Numbered from the stretch's first letter, positions 48,420 through 61,773 are shown. The stretch: 64,000 nucleotides of DNA from Larimichthys crocea (GCF_000972845.2 NC_040025.1:23349846-23413845), one strand, 5' to 3'. Numbers and translations are program-made. The notes: generated by a model not told the origin, from the letters alone.

Positions 48420-50470
48420 CTGGCGTCTGAAGTATATTTAGTGTGTTCAGAATGATGCCCCTGCCAGGCTGTGTTAATGCCAGCCTCCATTATGGCAACA
48501 ACACTATAATCTCTTCACATTAAAGCAGGACTCAGGGACAGTATCCAAAACACACACACACAGACACACTGACCAGAGTGATGAAGACTGTGTGTGCAAT
48601 AGAGATATGCCATGCCCACTGCCAAGCCAAGCACAGTCTCTCCATGTCTGTGGCACTGCCAACTCAAAGTGGCTTCCCCCTCTCCCTCTTTCTCTCTCCC
48701 TCTCTTTCCTGCTCACACTCTCTCTCAGTCCCTCCATACTGGCAGACTGTGTCACCAGATGAGATCTCTTCATTGCTGAGGACTAATGAGCCGACAGTGA
48801 GGTGGATGTATGAATGAAGGGGTGAGTGCATTGATGCTCAACAGAAAGTCGCTTGTGAGTGAGTTCTGCAGCACAAAGCACAAAACTGTTTATTTATGTA
48901 ATGAGATTTGGTGTCAATATTGAGTTACACAGCAGTAGATAAATGTCATTACAAGTTATCCAGAGTTTAAAATGTTGGTCTTTATAATCTTGTTTACACA
49001 CGGCTCCTATAATCTTGTATGGGGACTTGCAGTCAATTGAGCATGGTCAGGGAGTATAGAGAAAGAAGGTTTTATAAAGTTATTTGAGAACTGGAGTCGG
49101 ATTTAAAGTGACAGATTTGTTATTGTTTCGGAAAAATCCCCAATAACTTGGTGCCTCGGTTGTAGTAAACCACAACTCTACCACAGCAGGAGCAGGAATG
49201 AGGTCACTGGTTTGCAAGTCTGGATGTATATGAATGTTGTGTAGCGAAAAAGTGCACACGGGACACACACACACCTCTCTTTCAGTACTTTGGACTCTGT
49301 GGTCAGCTATAACAATAAAGCCTTTCAGTAGAAACAGTCTCCTTTATTATATTACACCTCACAGTTGGCGCTCAGTCAGTAATAGGTAGACAGTCTGCTT
49401 TTCCACCTTTTCACTTTCAATGTTTGCCTCTTCTCCCCTCTTCCTAACAAGTACATCTACCACTGCTCTTCATCTGTTCTTCTCTGTAAAAACGTCTCTA
49501 ATGTCTAGGACTGAATTCAGCTACTTGGCCAATCAGAAGCTCAACTCTGCTGTGGACTGCAGACTGGATCTGCCTGTCAGGGAGCAGGGCAAAGTCACAC
49601 ATAAAATAACAGTTATTATCTTGACACTTATGACGAGAAAAAAAGAAGAAGAAAAAGTCCATGTGGACAAAATTGGCCCAACAGAAACCTAAATTTGATA
49701 CACTTACGCTTGCCCAAAATTAGCCAAAGCCTGATTCTCAGCCCAGATTGGCCGAAATATGCACCCACAGAACATATCCAAATGAAAATTCTGGTGAGAG
49801 AGCATCAACGCCAATACTGCTCCTATTATCCCCATTCTGCCAGTGATGGTGGGCTTCCAAGTTACTTTAATGTTACCTTACATCACACCTGTCCTATGAG
49901 AATAACTACAGAGCCGTTTTCCAACAGAGAAGACGGCCATACTTTGTTTACCATAATAAAACATGCATTTTGTGCATATACATTGGTGGTAAATCTTAGA
50001 TATGTTGGGAAACTCTGAACATATCTTGGCTTAAAGTAATGATGGTTACCAGAATTGAAATTTGATGGACTCCAGTTATGCTGTTTGAGAACAAATGGTT
50101 GAAGTGTGGTTTTCAGACTGGCTCACTATCATCTCCATCGCCTTTAAAAGATTCTGAACAATTCAAATAAACCCCACAAAATTCCGGTCTGTTTGTTTTA
50201 TGCTTAATCCTTACATTAAGTACAGCTGAAAGCTACAGTGATCACACTTATCCAAACCAAAATACACAAAGATGAGAATATACACAAAAAAATCTACACA
50301 CATACACACACACACACCCCGGTCCAGGCTGTTGGCATAGAGTTTTATGAATAATGGAGCTATTGAGGCGTGGAGACAGGAGAGCTCTCATAAGCTCACA
50401 GCTCCCAGGCCGCAACACAACAGGATGGAGCTGAACAGGAACATAAACTCACACATACCCAGCAGTATGT

Positions 50471-50472
<2 letters not shown>

Positions 50473-50501
<29 letters not shown>
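50473..50501. repeat. (AC)14 microsatellite
   Basis: A pure AC run. Confidence 0.9.
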
Positions 50502-50506
<5 letters not shown>

Positions 50507-50865
50507 GCATACACACTCGTGAATGGACAAAAATGCACATGCAAGCCTTGAACAGCACACAACCTGTCTCTGCCACAACACATTGTTTCAGACGTGCACA
50601 GAGCCATGTTGTGAGGTGTGAATCGCCTGAGATACTTTTACAGCTCTGGTCTGCTAAGTTCAGGTGTGAAGCAGAAATCAGTATTTCTACCATGTCAATC
50701 TATCATGTAATTATGTGTGTAAAATTCATAAATACATTCTGTGTGTTTGTTTGTGTGTGAGACAGAGTGAAAGACAGTCTGACTCAAGGTTCTGCACTGA
50801 GCTGCAAAGGCGCTGCAGTATTTCAAGGAGAAGGATGTCAGGGCTCCTGTCAGCTGCAGCTCCAT

Positions 50866-50867
<2 letters not shown>

Positions 50868-50910
<43 letters not shown>

Positions 50911-51045
50911 ACACATTTCACGTCACAGTCCCTGGGAGCGACAGGGGCAGCACTGAAACCCTTAAACTCCTGTCGGCTGCTATAAAAGGAACGGCTGGTC
51001 CCATTGTTCCTCTGAGCCTCCCAGAGCTGTGTGTGTGTGTCTCAG

Positions 51046-51077
<32 letters not shown>
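50868..51077. repeat. Opposed (CA)n and (GT)n arrays
   Basis: (CA)19 at 50868-50905 is followed by GT arrays at 51028-51040 and 51049-51077. The arms are complementary dinucleotide runs about 120-145 bp apart and could pair as a long hairpin. Confidence 0.9.
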
Positions 51078-51079
<2 letters not shown>

Positions 51080-51389
51080 TGTTTCTAAATCTGCCATCAT
51101 GAGTTGAAGAGGGCATCATTATTGTTCTTTGCACATCCTTGTCTTATCCCATAGCCCCAAGCAGGCACACACACACATTCACACACACTCATATACCTAC
51201 ATGAACACTGCAGGAGCATATATACTCATCTATAAACTTAGCACTTAGATCTGCAATGTGCACACACATACACTTAGAAATACACAAACTCCTCACATGC
51301 TCCATAATGCATCTTAATAAAAAAGCCATTGCTCCCGCTGACACTTGCATTCAGTTCAGCTTCAATAGACACAGAGCAGCGGCATGCCA

Positions 51390-52420
51390 AGAGGGAGTGG
51401 ATTAAAAATAAAGACAGAGAGAGAGATTCTTTAGAGAGGTGGGGGGGGGGGGGCAAGACGTCCCGTCAAAACCCAGCCTAAATAGGCATGGGCAGACAAA
51501 GCGGCCTGCCTCCAGGGTAAGACGGGCTTTTCAAAGCGAGGTTAGAGTGCAATCCCATAGTACAGCACACACTAATGAATGAACGGATATCAGAAGTTTA
51601 ACCTGTAGCCCTCTACTACCGCAGGTTAGAGGAGAGATGAAGGAGGTAGAGTAAGAGAGACTGAGGGTCGAATAGAGAGGAGCGAGATACAAAACAAGTC
51701 AATGATGAAAGACAATGAGAAAGGCAGGTGCTGAGAAATAAAGCTGTTAGGAGGAGAGGGGGATAGTCAGGATGTATGGTAGAGGGCAACATGGAACTGA
51801 CAAGGAGAGATATGAAGCAAAGAAGGTAAAATGAGATGAGAAGAAGGGAGAGAAGTTGATATTACGGTGGTGAAGTCAGATATCAGAACAAAAAGCAAAA
51901 GAAGGAGAAGAGGGGAAGGCAAAGAGAAGGAAGGGTGAGGTAGGAAGGTGGGAAGGTTGAGGCTGAAGCTTGAAGACGAGCTGTGGATGGAGCAGTAACA
52001 AAAGGTGAATGAAAGAGATTGAGACATTAAGGACAAGAGAAATAGGGGACAGAGAATAACAGATATTATACCACTGCAGCCCTGTCCCACGGAAAGAGAG
52101 AATGCGGCAGAGAGGGAGGGATGGAGAAGAAAATGAGCTAGGCGAGAGGTGGGGGAGAGAAAGGAGCCAATTGTTTCGACGGCAGGGAGAAAAGAGTTCC
52201 CCTGGCCTGTGACCAACAAGTCTAAGCCTCCCTGCGACAGAGAAATGAAAGGAGAGAGGGATGGATGGAAGGAAAGAAGAAGAATGAGGAGAAGGGGGGG
52301 CTCTCAGCTTTATAGAGCAAAATGAGTGAAACAGCAGGTTACTGGTGGCTTTAGCCCAGTTTGTCTGATAGGGGAGAGAAAGAGGGGTGAAGAGAAGGTG
52401 AAAGATTAAGCAAATTATGG
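51390..52420. repeat. Polypurine-rich tract, about 1 kb, with G13 run
   Basis: The plus strand is dominated by A and G (GAGAGA, GGAAGG, AGAAGG units). A 13-base G run lies at 51441-51453. The long serine/leucine/proline-rich open frames on the minus strand here follow from the skewed composition and are not genes. Confidence 0.75.
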
Positions 52421-55400
52421 AGCAATCAAAATACATCAGTACAAAAATTGCATTTATTATATACATCCTCAGGAAAAGAAATTAAGTTTTTTGCTATTTC
52501 TATAAGGTATTTATTATAATATGTACATTGTCTTCCTCAATTGAACAGGAGGGAAAAAACAGAAGGGATGCAAAGGGTGAGTTGGATTGGACAAAGCAGA
52601 AACAGGAGGTGAGGCGCTGCTCGAGGTGGATTTTATCAACTGCTGCACTAAAAGCGATGCTATCAAATAACGTAACATTTTTGATCCATGTAACCACATC
52701 AGAAAGAGTTAAATTGCTAAATTCTTATCAAACTGTGTCATTTCAATGTTAATAAAACACATCTGAAATGCATTGAAATTGCAGTCACAAGTTTCATGCC
52801 ACTAGCTGTTTTCAGTCTGGCAATTTACTGCTATTTGAAGTTGATAAATTGCAGTGCTATAAATCTGATATGCGTATCATAAAAAGTGCACATAATATGC
52901 AGTATATCAGACAGGAGAGGGCTAATGGTGCTTGTGTGTGTGTGTGTGTGCATGCTATGTATTCATCACATTGTCAAGACTAACTTGCATCTGGAGACAA
53001 TTTTTGGTTTGATCCCCACGAGGTTAACTATTTGTTAAGCCATGAGGTTAGAAATAACAACTAGTTTAAAGAAAGGGTTGGTGTCCAACATGTAATTGTG
53101 ATGGGTAAGTGCCATAGAAGTGCAGCAGGCATGCAAAAAGTTAGAAAAGTTGGTGTTTTGTTTCAGCTCAGATAAAAATCAGCATGGCTTGCGGGTCTGA
53201 TTGCTTCATTTCCAGGAAAAACTAAAAAACACATGAAGGCAGCAAAGCAATAAATAAGAGAAGAAAAGCAGGTGATGCTGGACGACGTGGCCGTACATCA
53301 ACACGCTACAGACTTATACAAACAATTTTCAGAGGGAGCAGAAGCAAAATGTAGTTAGCATGTAATAAGTAGCTCTTTTACAATGACTACAGCTGTGATT
53401 GGTTATTGGATTGAAATATGAGGGTGTCATGCTTTTGCAAAACACAGAGCTGAGCAGTGCCTCAATTTCCTTGTAAGCTAGGAAAAGAAACAAACATTGA
53501 TGAAGACAGACCACCAATGGAGAGAAGGAATCAGTTTAAACTAAAAGGAAAGTTTAGGAAGAAACATTTCTGTGTTATAATTGTGACAGAAATGATCCAT
53601 AAGTGTTATTCATTTAGAAAATAAGCGTTACAGTGATTTACAGGCACACAAAGTAAATAAAGCTCAGTCATATAAAGGTTGAGAAAAGAATTAAAAAGCA
53701 GGCTATCCTCTATCCTCTTTCCTCTGTGCAATGTGGATTAGAAGTACAGTCCTGTTTTCAGTGGAGGATCTTGGGACAAAGCTAGTTTCTAGAGCCAATG
53801 AAAGTTTCACACTCACCCATACACACACTCAACCGGCAAAGTAAAGCAGCTGTAAGCCAAAAGTGACTACCAGTCTTTATGGGATTTAAGCTGAAAAAAC
53901 AAAGTGGGACAGAGAAAGCGAGACGATCCGGGACTTGCAAAGCATAGTTGTTCTGAAAGACACAGAGTGAATGAAGGAGCCGGGGAGGCTACAGTGCTCT
54001 GCTGGTCTCTGGTACTGAGCCATCTGGCCTAGCATCATAAATGGAAAGTTTCCCAGTCTGCGAACCCGTGGCTAACATTTGTTCAGTTTGGCTAAATTAT
54101 TCTCACTAGTCAGTGTTTCAAAGATTTGGGAAAATAACAAAAAAAAAACCAAATCAACTAAATGTGCTTGGCTGGTGCCCAAAATGCAAAGTGCAAAATC
54201 TGAGCTGTCTAACTTGTGATTTATGGATATCTTTTTAATCTTGTTTTATCAGTTTAGCCTGCACAGCCAGAGTAAGTAGTGGACTAATATTATTGTAAAC
54301 AAGGTGATATATAGCAAGTTAGAATTATATAAAAATGTTACTGTAGAATAGCCTTATTCTGGTCATAGGAAGGCTAAAACCCCTTGTCTAGTATAAGAAA
54401 CTCTGAAAAAAGAGACAATGAAGGAGCCACATAGGCGAGGACAGCCTGCTGGTAGCTGGTAGCCGGCCATTTGGCCATGTTAAACCCAGGAGCAGCAGTA
54501 AGTCAGGACCTTACAGAGCTGCCTCTGGTCTCCTGACTGGAGCTACTCCAAGCAGCTCTCTGGGGGAAGACAACTCACTCTACTCTCCTGAATGTAACAA
54601 CAGAGCTGATTTCAACCCAACTCTCTGAGGAGGAAGCCCATATGTCATCAGCATGACTTGTTAAAAAATATTTGGGTTTGTAATGCCTCAGGAAGAGCAC
54701 GGACACAGCAGGCTGAGAAAAATATCAACTTTGAAGCTGAACAGCAGTTATTATTTCACCATCATCTACGCTCTGAAGTTTGTTTGTGATTGAATGTGTC
54801 AGTTCTTTTCAGCCATATGAGAATCATTTTTGGAATACACAGTGACACGAATATGTTATTTAAGTGCACACCACAAAATTGATTATAGTATAGTATTGTC
54901 AGAAAAACCCAAAATATTTTTGAGCCATATGATTATCTTGATTATAACTTAAAATGAAAACCTTTCAGGGATGTAAGCACTGACCCTAAATGCTCCTGAC
55001 TGGACTGCAGTCACAATGAACTCACCTGTCCATCCGTTTCCAGGGGGACCGAATTCCAAAAGAGTTCAGAACATTCCGGGTCAGGATCAGCGTCTACCTG
55101 AGCCCAACATGCCTCTGACAGCACTAACTGTTTCCATAGTTACTCTGCTGCTTTTTTCTGTTTGACCTCTTTCCATAGCAATATAAAAAAAATGTACATA
55201 TGTGGCAAACCCTCTTGATTATATACTCACAGTATAGAGAGTGCTGTATACACACACTACACTCACTAAGCTGTTGTTATGTGCTTGCAACACACCCATT
55301 CTCAGACTTATCCATGTCTAAATTCACTGAGAATGCACAGAAAAGTTTGCCTGGAAACAGGTGGAAACAAGTGATGCTGAATCTTAAAAGTCCATAAATT

Positions 55401-55820
55401 AAAGTAAGCAGGTAAAAATTCCTGCAAAATTCTTTTCAGAAAACTGGAAAAAAGAGAAAAAAAAGTGAGTAATTCCAGAAATGGGAATGGTGCCTGGAGG
55501 GCAGAAAGGGAGCAGTCCCACTTTGGTACGAAAAAGTCCAGTGAGTCTTTAAAAAGTCAGAAAAACAGCCGGTGTGTGAGTTAAAAAGCGGCGCAGTGAG
55601 ATCTGAGTATTCCCCTGTCTGCAGTCAACTCCACTGATGAACGGCTGCACTCCAGCTCCACTTAGAAAAACACACAACCCTATGCACACACATAAAACTC
55701 TTCTTAACACGCACACGCGATGGACTTCGTACACACACACATATACACAGAGTTTTCACAGGAGCTGAGCGGAGTAGAAGTGCTCAGAGGGAGAGCAGGC
55801 AGGAATAATGGACTTAATTC

Positions 55821-55912
55821 AAGAGGGGAGAGAGAGAAGGAGAGAGAGGGAGGGGTTGAAGAGAAGAGGGAAAGGTGGGAGGTGAGAGGAGGGGAGTGGA
55901 AAGGGGCAGGGA
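55821..55912. repeat. GA-rich polypurine tract
   Basis: Almost uninterrupted purines on the plus strand (GGGGAGAGAGAGAAGG and similar), so CT-rich on the sema3b sense strand. Confidence 0.85.
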
Positions 55913-56177
55913 CACGCACTGTGCTGTTCTCAATGTGTGTGTATGCATGTGTGTATGCTATTGTATATTATCGGTACAGTCCATCATTGTGATCAGTGAC
56001 TTCAATTAACATCTACTAAGACTAAATACAGCTGGAAAGACTCACTCCACAATACAGACTTGTGACTTGGCCTCTATTCACTGTGTGATTTTGGGTTGTC
56101 CCAGTTGAAAGCTGACAATCGTGAGAGTAACATGACCTCTTTGGTTATCAATCCAAAACACTGATCCCATATCACAC

Positions 56178-56225
56178 TGTGACATGCTGTTGGCTGATCT
56201 CCTCAGCCAAAGACAGCATGCCACA
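56178..56225. repeat. Imperfect 48-nt hairpin
   Basis: The arms TGTG-CATGCTGT-TGGCTGA and TCAGCCA-ACAGCATG-CACA pair around a TCTCC loop, with small bulges. No known RNA family is recognised. Confidence 0.75.
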
Positions 56226-57148
56226 AAATTCTGTTTTATAGCATCAAAACTAAATTTTCACAATGACTGGTGATAAAACAACATGTGATGAAGTGCAATG
56301 GAAACTGACTCAGTGAATCTACATTATCCTGCTATGATTCACTGGACATTAATTGCACAATCGAACACTCCTCGAAACTGATCTGACACAGATCACTGTT
56401 GTTGCACAGTGTATGTATGTAAGGTTTCAGATTTGTAACTGCTGTGAGGAGTGACTTGACTTAAGGTGAGACTTGATAAGTGTCGCAAAAGACTTAAAAC
56501 CGGCTCTGACATAGGGGATTTCAATACCAGAGCAGTTTGTATGTGTTTGTAGTGATTTTTATCCAGAGAGAAAGAGATTCCCAGATTATGACTGTATGCT
56601 GGTGTGGACAGCTGATAAGATACTATGCATACAGTAATTGGCATTTATAACATATGAGGGTTTACATCATCCTGCACATATCCAAGTTAAAGTATGAGTC
56701 ACCTATTCATGACAACCGGGTCCTGACAACATGAAAAGCATGTGAAGGAGGGAAAAAAGTTTAAAGTTTCAAAAATGTGATATGAACACAGGAAAAGTGA
56801 CTCTTCCCTTGTGTGATTTTGAAATGCCTTTTAGGTGGCAGGGTGAAGCTCTTAAAGTTTAGCAACTTTTTAAGAATTCATCTGTGTTTATATTTTAGAT
56901 TTTGAGTAGGTATCACTTACCCCTGTGGACTTGCTAGGTGGTTGTCAAAGTTTTTTTAACAGAGAACATTTGCTGTGGTTCGGCTCAGAACAGTCAACTA
57001 CAATGTTTTCCTTTGATGACAAGTTTTCACGAGGGAAAAAAAAGCATCAAAGCATCCATTCAATTTGTCAAATAACTCCTGCAGCATAATCTGGTCTTCT
57101 ATTGTCCATTGATATGCTTCAAGGGTGGAGAATAACATTTAAAAGACA

Positions 57149-57175
57149 TGAGTGGATAGCTCAGCTATCCACTCA
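57149..57175. repeat. 27-bp palindrome
   Basis: Arms TGAGTGGATAGCT and AGCTATCCACTCA are exact reverse complements around a single C. Confidence 0.92.
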
Positions 57176-59964
57176 AATAATCACACGTCAACAAGTTTAA
57201 ATCAAGTCCACATCCTCACTTGGTGTACAGTTTTTCTGCTTTGTAGGATTGTGGGACGTGACACCAGAGCTGTACACCACCACAGAGTGGGTTTTTTTAT
57301 GGATCAAACCCCAAAATTTGAGTTTTTATTCACATTACAGGCAGTTCTGCTGCCAAAATCTTTGTGACAGTATTTTATTCACAATTACACTGTTGTTATG
57401 TGTGTGTGTGCCCATCTTTTTCCCACTTGCCCCACTCTTTTAGTCTTCATTCCAATGGCATGTGGAGTGCTGTGCCTGGCAACACTGACATACACACACT
57501 CACACACACTCACACACAGACACACACCTACAATACCACTAGGGGTGGGGTCCCCATACAGAGAGGTCATGGGTCTCACATTAGGAGGTTCACTTCAGTA
57601 TGTGTGTGTGTGTGGGTGTGTGTGTGTTTGTGTGTGTTGTCTATAACATTGTCTGCATTTTTACACACAATGCACACTTGCTTTCAGTGCTTTAAACACT
57701 TTCACTCAGATGGCCATGTGCACAATTAAAGCTATGTAAGAGAATGTGTGTCTGCTTGTGCAGTATGTTTTCAGCCCATTGCCCACCTCCTGCTGACCTG
57801 TCTGTCATAAACCAGTCTGATGTCTCTACAGGCTGCAGAGTGAGCACTGTGATCCTGACAAAGGCTTTTGTCTCAGCTAAAGCCTCTGTGCTTTTGAAAC
57901 AGATGAGGGCTCAGTTTCCTAATAGCGTCTTAGTGGATCTTTGTTTTATTGCAAGTCAATGAACCGAAATGATCTTTGATTGCAGTGGGACCCACGTCTC
58001 CCACGTTTGAGTCTCCCCCTGTGGTCTATTTATTATTCAGGTATTCCAGAAAAAATATATATAGAATAGAAAATAATCAATACAATTCTAAATCTGATAT
58101 TTATTTTCTTTTCTTTTGCAACATACAGTGAGTCATCTTTACACGGGCCTGAATATTATGTTCTTTAGTATGGTGAAGAAATCATTGCCAAGTTAAGGTT
58201 AATTTCATATTTTAGTCCCCAATTGTCAGTGTGAATATAATGGAATGGAAATTTGTTCATTTTAAGAAAAATTCCAAAAGGCTTAGCATGATCAATGGGC
58301 ATTAACAAATCTAAAACTGAGCCGATTCTCAACATCAGCCAAGCTCAGTGCATATTTATTTGACTGTTGTTCTCTTAAGATGATTAACTTAACCATATGT
58401 GTTATATAACACTCAGTATGCACAATGCAACATCGCACGCTAGCACCACCAAAGACACACATTCTATCGCAGGATTACATCAGTCCTGCAAAAACACTAC
58501 TGTTTATTCCATTACATAAACATGCACATATTCCAGAAGATATACAAACATTTCTCCAGGGAAACTGCTATAGTCTACTCAGCAGCCACAGTAATACTAA
58601 CCTGTGCTCAGCTACCTTTGACTCTACTGGGCCAAAAGGGTCATAAGGGCCAGACCTCAGAATAGGTCTATCAGGTGTTTAGCATTAGATATTCCAACTG
58701 TGAGGGCGTATTATACCAATATTAATGCAGCAATGAATCATTTCGAAGGCAAACCAGGATAAAAGGAAAATAAAGCAGCCGCAGTGTTGGAAGGTCATGC
58801 TTCATTGATACCATACTGACTTTAAAAACTGCACCTACTAACACAAGTGCTGAAGGAGCGCAATGTTGTTGTTGGAAGAGAATCTCTGAGCAAAATATTG
58901 GATTCAAATAGTAATTTCAACATCTCAAGATGTGTTCTGGTATGTAGCTGTGACATTTACCAGCTTGATCCTCTACTTTCTGACGTAGGAGTGCACATTG
59001 TAGCAAAGAATTTAATATCCAACAGACAATGAATTTTGGTGTAGGGATTTGAACAAGGCTTTTGAAGACTTTGAATATGCTAAATTAATGACTCTAGATT
59101 GTCAAACAAAGTTGAGATCAATACACAGGACTGGTTAACAGATGGTTGAGGGTGTTCATCTACATTAATCTGGAATTCTGAAACTGGGCATTCATTTCTG
59201 CAGAGATGCCACACCTCCCCATGGATGTTGAAAAATCCATTCAGTAGGCAACATACAGCACTATTTGGCATCCATTGCTTCCTTCTGGTGATGCCCCTGT
59301 TTCTGGGCCAAACTGGCTTTGCTAAAGAGATGCTTCCATCTTTGATTATTATCGGTTATTTCAGTCTGATGTTCTGTATGCTTCCTTTCAGTTTAACTAG
59401 ATAACTGACATAAATCTGCATGTGTTGCTGCCCCTGAACAAGGACTTTTTTTTAATCCTACAGGACAGGTGCAGGCTGATTCTTAAAAGCGAGAGAGGAA
59501 CAATGGATTCAAATGGTATGTATTCACAGCAGGCCAATCATAGCAGCAAAGTGAGTGAGTGACGTTGAGGTAGTGAGACAACTGCTATCATTACAAGTGT
59601 TGCATTAAAAACATTTGCTCAACAGATGCAGAAAATATCCCAGCCTAGATGCCATGCCTGTAAAATTAGGAGCATGAAATACCACTGAGGCGACCAAACA
59701 ACTTTTCTCTTTCTCTTTCGCTGTATGTTTTCTGGGCTGTGTGGGTGTTTCAAACTGACCCAACATAAAACAAATACCAGTACTAAGTGGATCATTAGCA
59801 TCAGTGTAGCTATGGAGCTCATTCTGCCAGCTGTAACCACATGCTAATCTCATCTATGTGTGTGTTTATGCGTGTGTGAAGTGAATTTGTCTATTAATAG
59901 TGTCCATGGTATTGGGCCAGTGTAGTTTAGATAAGAAATCTAAAAGGGCTGGAGGCTGGAAAAA

Positions 59965-60008
59965 GAAGGAAGGAAGGAAGGAAGGAAGGAAGGAAGGAAG
60001 GAAGGAAG
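59965..60008. repeat. (GAAG)11 tetranucleotide microsatellite
   Basis: A pure GAAG run. Confidence 0.95.
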
Positions 60009-60420
60009 ACATCTAGTCTTTTTATTCATGCTCAGCTACCCAGCTAACCATATCCAGCTACGATATGTGTCCTGACAGGCTGTCCGATACACAGTCCCCT
60101 GACCTCCTGACACCACAGGGATTATATGGGCCCCATTGGAGAGTAGCAGGGACGAAAAAGCGAGAGAGAGTGTTACAGTTAGGGAGAGAGAGAGAGGTCT
60201 TGCTTGGGAACCCTAGGGGCACAGGAACCTGTAATCCTCCCTGTTTCACTTTGATGTGATCACACCCAACTGAAAGGATAGATGATGAGGAGGGGTTGGT
60301 GGCTTGAAATGTCAGGAGGGCTGTATGCGTGGGTGGGTGAGGGGACTGACGGTGGTGCCAGGAGCAGAGGTGGAGGAACACACTCTCACAGGCACACAGT
60401 CACACACCATCTGGCTCAGA

Positions 60421-60595
60421 GGGTCACTGGGTGGATAGGACCACCTTCAAGCATAAGCTTGGCTTTAGTGACACATTTTCACACACACACACCTCAGAGC
60501 AGGTTCTGAAGGTCACTGAGTGGATTACAGCACCTTGCATGATCACAGCTTTGACTCGTTCACACACACACACATACACACACACTTGCTATAAG
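60421..60595. repeat. Diverged tandem duplication, period about 90 bp
   Basis: Both halves read GGTCACTG-GTGGAT, CACCTT-CA, then AGCTT and end in a CA array. The two units differ at many positions. Confidence 0.65.
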
Positions 60596-61712
60596 CAGTA
60601 TTTGTCGGTGGACTGCACATTGCTGTGCTAGTTCCCACCACTATTATATCTAGCTGGCTGATCACTAGATAATGAAGGTCTGTTTCTACTAGAGATGGGC
60701 AAAAAGACAAACCAAAAAAAAAAAGAAATCATGAAGGATCATATAAATTAAGTTAACCCAAATCTTAAAGATTGCAATGTTATACATTTCTTTTTATTTC
60801 TATCAAATGTAGACAAGAGTCAGAGCAGGCAGAGGCTGGTTTCAAGCGACTGCAGTGTGCCCTGTAATTCTGAGCTTCACTTTAATCAAACCTGTGCTGT
60901 TGGTACACTGCTGCTATTTGCTGAGAGTATCCAGAACAGATCAGTGTGAGGATGGATGAAAGACAAAAAGTGGGGAAATCACCTACTAAAAAGACAGAAG
61001 CTTTAAATTTCAGCCCGCACATAGAGAGCGCAGTGAAAATTTACTGTTTTTAAAAGCCCACACATGTATCCGTTCCTGTATGCCACTAAATCAGCCAAGT
61101 TCTTGTTTCTATTCACGCAGAGGGTTTCAACTTATTCCCTTAATACGTTGGAATTGTGCTGAACATGAAATGGAATGCAGCATCTGCTTAATAACAAATT
61201 ATAGAGCCTAACAAGCATCTCTGGAATAACTATAACGACAATAACTGCTTGATTTCTGCATGTGCGTTCGTTTTATGGCTTCTTAGCTGGCTAACTATAT
61301 CAGGCCAACATATTACCTTGACTGATATCGCCTCTTTTATGAGATGTGATCTGTTTCTAATATATTCTTTAATGTTTTTCAATAGTTTTCTCCTACAGTA
61401 AGGGCATACTCTGATGTGCTACTATCTGTAAATGCTCATTTCAGCAAACCTTTTCAACATGTTGACATTTAGGAGATATATATTTGCTACAGTGTTTAGG
61501 TTCCAGTTCCACAATTTGTACTGGATGCAACAGAAAAAGTGTGTGCAGTGGATTTAAAGCTCTGAAATGTGTAATATTAACTGACAGACATTTTCGTATT
61601 TGAATAATTTTAAAGTCAAAATTGAAAATGTCGTTAAAACGTTCGGATTTGGAATCTCTTGGATTTGTAAGGAATTTTTTTTGCTGAAAAGCAGACACAG
61701 AGCGTATGTATG

Positions 61713-61773
61713 ACACACACACACACACACACACACAGACACACACACACACAGACACACACACACACACACA
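61713..61773. repeat. Interrupted (AC)n microsatellite, 61 bp
   Basis: An AC array with two AG interruptions. Confidence 0.93.

Larger units (their letters stand above)
47915..50867. other. 5' flank of sema3b, proximal part
   Basis: No coding exon was found. The sequence just before the ATG carries an AP-1-type TGAGTCA at 47969-47975 inside a CTGACTC-T-GAGTCAG inverted repeat. (AC)n arrays lie at 48381-48415 and 50473-50501. A 5' untranslated exon could be here but cannot be fixed without transcript data. Confidence 0.45.
52421..59964. other. Distal 5' flank of sema3b
   Basis: No coding exon was recognised. It includes diverged duplicate blocks at 53970-54030 and 54421-54480, a CpG-containing stretch at 55560-55790 beside a polypurine tract at 55821-55912, a hairpin at 56178-56225 and a near-perfect palindrome at 57149-57175. 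Confidence 0.5.

Noticed and set aside
49420..50018. Two adjacent plus-strand open frames of 90 and 107 codons
   Set aside because: No recognisable domain, no splice or coding signature, and no similarity to transposon proteins that I know.
51876..52466. Long minus-strand open frame (196 codons)
   Set aside because: It lies wholly in the purine-skewed tract. The product is Ser/Leu/Pro/Phe-rich low-complexity sequence with no domain, and frames next to it are similar.
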